Source: CAWDVR01 sp044869805 (GTDB taxonomy: Bacteria > Acidobacteriota > Thermoanaerobaculia > Multivoradales > SZUA-115). Taken from it: DNA of 64,000 bases. Position 1 is the first letter of the stretch; every line of letters starts with the position of its first letter. The stretch spans positions 124,001 through 188,000 of the forward strand of contig JBIOXV010000149.1 of assembly GCA_044869805.1 (NCBI GenBank), given 5' to 3'. The notes beneath the pieces are model-generated. The model was not told the DNA's origin and searched no databases. It worked only from the letters and a program-made list of their open reading frames with translations. Shown here piece by piece: positions 59,254 to 64,000 of this stretch. The translations under genes and the position numbers were made by a program.

Positions 59254-59892
59254 TCAACCATCGGCTGCGAGCATTCCATAGCATAGTGGGATGAGAATCC
59301 ACAGAATCGCAGTCCCGAGGGCGGTCAGAGCGCCCAGGGCCGCCGCGCTCGTCCCGCGGGCGCTCGTGCGCTCCAGGTACAGCTCTCGGTAGCGCTGCCG
59401 CGCGCGGTGCAGCACGCGGTTGAACTGCAGGCTCGAGAGGCCCAGCTCGGCGGCGATCGAGTCCTTGTCCTCCTCGCCGATGTAGAAGCGGAACAGGATC
59501 TCGCGGTCGCGCGCCTGCGCCAGCTCGCGCAGCAGCCGCCGCACCAGGGCCGCGTTCTCGCGTTCGAGGAGCTCGCGCTCCTGGCTGGGGCGGTGGGCGG
59601 GGGCGTCGTCGAGGCGGTCGCCGGCCGGCTCGGTCCGGCGGCGGCCGAGCTTGCGGTAGTGCTCGATGGCCAGGCTGCGCGCGAGCTGGGCGAGGAAGCC
59701 GGGGAGCTTCGCCGGCTCCCGCAGCTCGCCGCCGCGCAGCTTCTCGAGCGCCAGCCGGAAGACGTCCTGGAAGAGGTCCTCGCGCTCGGGCCGGCCCGAG
59801 GTGTGGCGGTCGAGCAGGACGGCGATGCCACGGCCATAGGCCAGCACCAGGCGCTCCTCGGCGCCCGGCGCGCCGGCGAGGATCTGCGCCAC
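59254..59892 (-). CDS. ECF-type sigma factor with C-terminal membrane helix
   Basis: The protein has 212 residues from GTG at 59892. The frame continues upstream, and a CTG preceded by GGAGAG would add about 24 residues. Region 2 is seen in REDLFQDVFRLALEKLRGG and LARSLAIEHYRKLGRRR; region 4 in ILFRFYIGEEDKDSIAAELG and SSLQFNRVLHRARQRYREL. Unlike normal ECF factors it ends in a long hydrophobic stretch (ALTALGTAILWILIPLCYGM), so it may be anchored in the membrane until released. It ends 4 bases before the anti-sigma start. Confidence 0.85.
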   Translation of the reverse strand: MAQILAGAPGAEERLVLAYGRGIAVLLDRHTSGRPEREDLFQDVFRLALEKLRGGELREPAKLPGFLAQLARSLAIEHYRKLGRRRTEPAGDRLDDAPAHRPSQERELLERENAALVRRLLRELAQARDREILFRFYIGEEDKDSIAAELGLSSLQFNRVLHRARQRYRELYLERTSARGTSAAALGALTALGTAILWILIPLCYGMLAADG

Positions 59893-60094
59893 CAGCTCGG
59901 CGGGCGAACGGCTGTCCGAGTCGACGCCCGGGTCGGAGGGGGTCTCGTCCCTGGCCAGAAGGAGCTCTCCACGAGAAGGATGACGGCGGTCATCCTAGCA
60001 GGGCGAGGTGGAGAGCTCGCGAGCCTCGGGCAGCGCGGCTGAGCGTGCCGATCGAAACCGTCGCCAGCGGCGTCTCATCCCTCGACAGCGCGCG

Positions 60095-60517
60095 CTACGG
60101 CGAGCCTTCGCCGTCCGCGCCCCAGACGCCCACCTGGTCGGGATCGCGGAACACGGTCGAGCCGTAGAGCGCCACGCTGCGCTGCCCGCCGGGCGTCTCG
60201 GCCTCGGCCGCCGAGATGTAGATGCGCAGCGGCTGGCCCTGGTAGTAGCCGATCCAGCGCAGCGTGTTGCCGGTGTAGAGCAGCGCCAGCGCCTGGTTGT
60301 GCTCCGGCTGCTCGGCGCTCGACAACATCTGCACGCCGTTCTCGTCGAGCACCGTGAAGCCGACGCAGGATTCGAACTCGGCGTTCAAGAAGGGCAGCTC
60401 GGCACCCTGGGTGCCGGTGCCGATCACCACCTGCCAGCCGGGGCTCATCCAGGGCTGCTCGCCGGCCACCCAGCGCACGTTCCAGGTGCCGGTGAAGTCC
60501 TTGAGGCTGATGCTCAT
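60095..60517 (-). CDS. lipocalin-like small protein of unknown function
   Basis: The protein has 140 residues. The ATG at 60517 is chosen because GGAGGAAACCCCG precedes it; an ATG at 60532 lacks a site. It has no signal peptide. The start LKDFTGTWNVRWVAGEQPW and the alternating beta pattern (ALALLYTGNTLRWIGYYQG, then LRIYISAAEAETPGG) suggest a small beta-barrel, but I know no named family. It lies between the CHAT-TPR gene and the sigma gene, in the same direction. Confidence 0.75.
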   Translation of the reverse strand: MSISLKDFTGTWNVRWVAGEQPWMSPGWQVVIGTGTQGAELPFLNAEFESCVGFTVLDENGVQMLSSAEQPEHNQALALLYTGNTLRWIGYYQGQPLRIYISAAEAETPGGQRSVALYGSTVFRDPDQVGVWGADGEGSP

Positions 60518-60592
60518 CGGGGTTTCCTCCATGGTTTTGGATGATCAGTGGGGCCGGGCTCGCCGAAATCGCAGGGTCGCGGGCGGCCCGCA

Positions 60593-63500
60593 TCACTTCC
60601 AGGCGCCCTGGAGCACGAAGCCCGCCCAGTAGTAAGGGTCGCGCCAGCGCCGCTCGGCGGCCACCGCGCGCTGCGCGGCGGCGAGGGCGGCGCCGGGGGC
60701 CAGCCCCTCGACCCACAGGCCGCGGTAGAGGTGGCTCATCAGCGCCGCGGTGGCGCGGTCCTCGACCGGCCACAGGCTCGCCACCACGCTCGAGGCGCCG
60801 GCCTCGAGGAAACCGCGGGCGAGGCCCATCAGCCCCTCGCCGGCCAGCTCGCGCCCGAGCGCCGTGCGGCAGCCGGAGAGCACCACCAGCTCGGCGTCGA
60901 GGCGCAGGCCGTAGACATCCGCCAGGTCGAGGAAGCCCGCGAGCGGTGTGCCCGCCTCGTCGAGCCGCGACAGCGCGAGGCCGGAGAGCGACGGCTCGGC
61001 GGTGTCGATCACGCCATGGGTCGCGAAGTGCACGGCGCGGTAGCCGGCGAGGCGTTCGCCCAGCACGGCGTCGCGCCGGGCGGCGAAGCCCAGCAGCGTG
61101 AGGGCGCTCCCCGGCGGCGCCAGGGCGGCAATGGCCGCGGCCTCGTGCCGTGATCCGGGCAGCCGCGCCAGGGCCTCACCCCGCTGAGCCCCGGCCGGGG
61201 ACGAGGCCGGGCCGGCGCCGGCGGCGAGCCGCGGATCGGCGCTCTCGAAGACCGGATCGGCGATCAGCGCTACCCAGCCTGACGCCGGCGCCCGTTGCGC
61301 TCGACGTTCGCGCACCGCGGCCAGAGCCGCGGCGGAGGGCAGCGACACCAGCTCGTGCCTGGCGACCAGCGGCTCGCCGTCGGCGGGCGACGGCAGGGCC
61401 GCGAACGGCACGTAGACGAGCGCGCCATCGGCGAGGATCGCCAGGCGCCGGTGCTCCAGCCGGCCGGCCCCGAGGCGTCCGGCTACCGGGGCGAGCAGCA
61501 GGCGCGCGAGATCGGCCGTCGCTGCGCCGTCCTCGGCCCGCGTCACGGGGTCGAAACGGCCCAGGGCCTCGTGCGCCCGGCGGGCCGCGACCTCGATCGC
61601 GGCCCGCGGCGCCAGCTCGAAGCTCTCGACCCCGCCGCGGTCCACCGCCCAGAGGAAGCTCCGCTCCTCACCCAGGGCGTAGGCGAGGAGCAGCGTGTCG
61701 CCGTCGAGCAGGGCCTGGATCTCCGCCGTGGCGAGCACCCGCGTGGGTTCGAACGCCGCGGCGCCGGGGGCCACGGCGCGGAGCTGGGCGTCGACCAGGT
61801 CGAGCTCGCGTCGCAGCTCCTGCCGCTCGCGGGCGCGGCGTTTGCGCTCGGCTTCGTCCGCGGGCGGCTCGGCGAGCGCGCGCTCCACCTTGGCGCGCAG
61901 GCGCTCGGCGAGCTCGCGCCGGCGTGCGACGAGCGCCGGGTCGGAGAGCCCGCTCTGGACGGCATCCCGTTCCGCGACGCTGCCTCGACCGGGGCCGGGG
62001 CCCCAGCCGGGCTCGACGCCGGCCGCGCGCAGCAGCTCGACCAGGGTGCGGGCGCGGCGGCGCTCGCTCGCCTCGAGCGCCAGGCGGTCGTGACCGGCAC
62101 CGGGCTCCGCCCGGTGGCGCTCCATCAGCAGGGCGACGGCGAGCTCCGAGGTGCGATGGCGCGCGGCGGAGAAGGAGGCGCGCAGCTCCGGGTCGGCGAT
62201 CGAGGTGCGCAGCTCGTCGAGGCGCGTCAGCGCCTCCTCGACCCGCGCCAGCGCGACGGCGGGCCGGCCGCGGCGGCGCTCCACCTCGGCCAGGGCCTCC
62301 AGCACCCGCGCCTCGGCCGCCGGGTGCTCGCTGCCCCGCGTCAGGTCGAGGGCCCGCTCGAGGCTGGCGACCGCGTCGTCGATGCGGCCGAGCGCCAGCT
62401 CCACCTCGCCGCGCGAGCGCAGCGCCTCCACCTGTCCGGTCGCATCGCCGGCCGCCGCCGAGATCTCGAGCGCCTCGCGGAGATGGTCGAGCGCCGCCTG
62501 GTGCTCGCCGAGGCCGGCGAGCGCGCCTCCGATGCGGGCGAGCGACAGGGCCTGGCCGCGACGGTCTGAGGTGGCGCGCTTCAGGTCGAGGGCCCGGGCA
62601 TGGAGCTCGAGCGCCGCCCGCGGCTCGCCGGCGCGCGCCGCGAGCAGGGCGAGGTTGGTGAGCGAGGCTGCCTCGCCCCGCTGGTCGCCCACCCCGCGCC
62701 ACAGCGCGAGGGCCTGCTCGTAGTCCGGGCGCGCCCGGTCCAACTCGCCCACTCCGTAGTAGGAGAGGCCGAGGTTGTTGAGCACCCGCGCCTGCCAGCG
62801 GCGGTCGCCGAGCCGGCGGAAGATCTCGAGCGCGCGGCCGTAAGCGGCGAGCGCCGCCTCGGTATCGCCCAGCTCCTGGCGCAGCAGGCCGAGGTTGTTG
62901 AGAGCCCGGGCCTCGCCCTCCTGGTTGCCGATGCCGTGGAAGCGGTCGAGGGCCTGCTCGTAGCGCTCGAGGGCGAGCCGCGGCTCGCCGAGCAGGTCGT
63001 GGGCACGGCCGGCGCTCACCAGCGCCGCGCCCTCGAGGGCCAGTGCCCGGACCTCGCGCAGCAGGGGCAGCGCCGCCTCGTAGCAGGCGAGCCCGCCGCG
63101 CAGGTCGCCACGCGCGAGGCCCATCAGGCACACGTTGCTCGCCGCGACCGCCTCGCCGTAGCGGTCCTGCGCCGACCTCGCCGCCGCTACGCCCTGCTCG
63201 AAGGCGCCCCGCGCTTCGTCGACGCGGCCCAGCAGCCAGAGGTCGAGGCCGATCTCGTTGGCGGCGGCGGAGGCCCACGGCAGCTCGCCGAGTGCCTGCC
63301 AGGAAGTAAGGCTGTCGCGCCCCAGCGCGAGCGCCGCCGCGGTCTCGTTCACCATCCGGGCGAGCACCGCCATGCAGTAGAGGGCGAAGGCTTCGCAGCG
63401 CGCCTCGCCGAGCGCGGCGCACGCGGTGCGCGCTCGGGCGTGCTCGTCGATCGCCTGCTTCCGCGCCTCTGGGGTGCCTTCGAGGTAGAGCTCGCCAGCC

Positions 63501-63971
63501 CGCGTGCGGGCGCGCTCGGCGGCGAGGCGCTGCGCGGCCTCCGCTGCCTCTCCAGCCAGGCGCTGCGCCCGGATCGTGTAGCGGCCGGCGGGCGCTCCGG
63601 CCTCCCGGCCACGGGTCACGACCGCGTAGGCGCCCTCCAGCACCGCCTCGATCAACAGTGGCTCGGGCCCCTGGCGATCGAGCGGGTTGTCGACCGCGGC
63701 CATGCGCTTGCCGTCGGGGGCAAAGGCCTCGAGGGTGAGGTCGATGCCTCGCTGCTCGGCCTCGATCAGCACGATCTCGCCGGCAGCGGCGTGAAGCTCG
63801 TAGAGATGAGACTCGCCGGGCGCGAGGGCGGCGTCGCGTGCCTCGCCCGGGGCGAGCGGGATCGGCGGCGCGAGCGCGGCCGCCGCCGCAGGCTCGGGGG
63901 CACCGGCCGGCCCGAGCGCCGACAGGCAAGCTGCGAGCAGCGCTGAGGAGAGGGCTTGCGAAGCGATGCAT
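60593..63971 (-). CDS. TPR-CHAT protein with apparent frameshift in its signal peptide
   Basis: The long frame runs leftward from a point upstream of GTG 63772, but no ATG lies in it before a stop near 63980. The only good start, ATG 63971 (MHRFASPLLSAA), is one base out of frame. Joining it to the main frame would give a normal signal peptide (MHRFASPLLSALLAAC, ending GPAGA). A PPC-like domain follows, then TPR arrays (about 400 residues, such as ALNNLGLLRQELGDTEAALA) and the CHAT domain with HFATHG and LSGCRTALG, and HWAAF-like YYWAGFVLQGAW at the end. The layout equals that of the protein at 10749-13949. The frameshift could be real, programmed or a sequencing error. Confidence 0.8.
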
Positions 63972-64000
63972 CCAGTCTAGCCGAGTCCGTGGTCGCCCTG

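Overview
The window is very GC-rich and densely coded, with no rRNA or tRNA gene that I can see and no stretch above about 300 bases without a gene. It looks like a Gram-negative bacterium of the Acidobacteriota type. The pointers are an ADOP-type FtsX/MacB permease, a DUF6600 protein, many large secreted proteins, TPR-CHAT proteins tied to ECF sigma factors, a multihaem cytochrome-TPR protein and a C-terminal DGFESG-type tail on a secreted beta-helix protein. This is inference from family content; no marker gene is present.

Layout. 1-9.1 kb: a C-terminal gene fragment, secreted proteins (cysteine-rich unknown, DUF6600, beta-helix, DUF1223, M28 peptidase) and an AraC-VOC pair. 9.3-23.8 kb: an island of caspase-fold proteins. 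An ECF sigma factor and its membrane partner run into a TPR-CHAT protein, followed by a small PPFGG-repeat protein, a C25/gingipain-like peptidase, a C14 caspase, a cysteine-rich membrane protein, a CHAT-TM-FGE fusion and a CsgG-like protein. A convergent CHAT-TM protein closes the island. 24-27 kb: a DUF1579-like/YCII/DoxX operon opposite an HxlR regulator, with DoxX cut by an in-frame amber codon, then an enoyl-CoA hydratase. 27-36.5 kb: a class I lanthipeptide cluster reading leftward (HlyD-GAF adaptor, C39 peptidase-ABC exporter, a 58-residue precursor, LanC, LanB) with a large hairpin between precursor and LanC. 36.5-48.5 kb: a lipoprotein HlyD adaptor, a sortilin-like beta-propeller protein, a secreted metallo-beta-lactamase/lamin-tail protein, DinB, a SpoIIE phosphatase and the ADOP permease, with GTAGGGGC-type repeats between genes. 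48.5-52.1 kb: a cluster of toxin-antitoxin-like genes, including a nucleotidyltransferase whose partner is fused to a PD-(D/E)XK-like domain. 52.2-58.4 kb: a sulfatase, a multihaem cytochrome and an NCS2-type permease. 58.4-64 kb: a second CHAT-TPR / ECF sigma / anti-sigma module, in which the sigma factor carries a C-terminal membrane helix and the CHAT gene has an apparent frameshift in its signal peptide.

How it fits together. The strongest theme is proteolytic signalling. Five caspase-fold proteins sit within 15 kb and a sixth lies 40 kb away. Two of the six are linked to ECF sigma/anti-sigma pairs of similar design. I infer a sensing and protease system that controls transcription or acts on the small exported proteins and the CsgG-like pore family protein beside it. 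The second clear system is a class I lanthipeptide cluster with its own leader peptidase and an unusual sensor-bearing adaptor.
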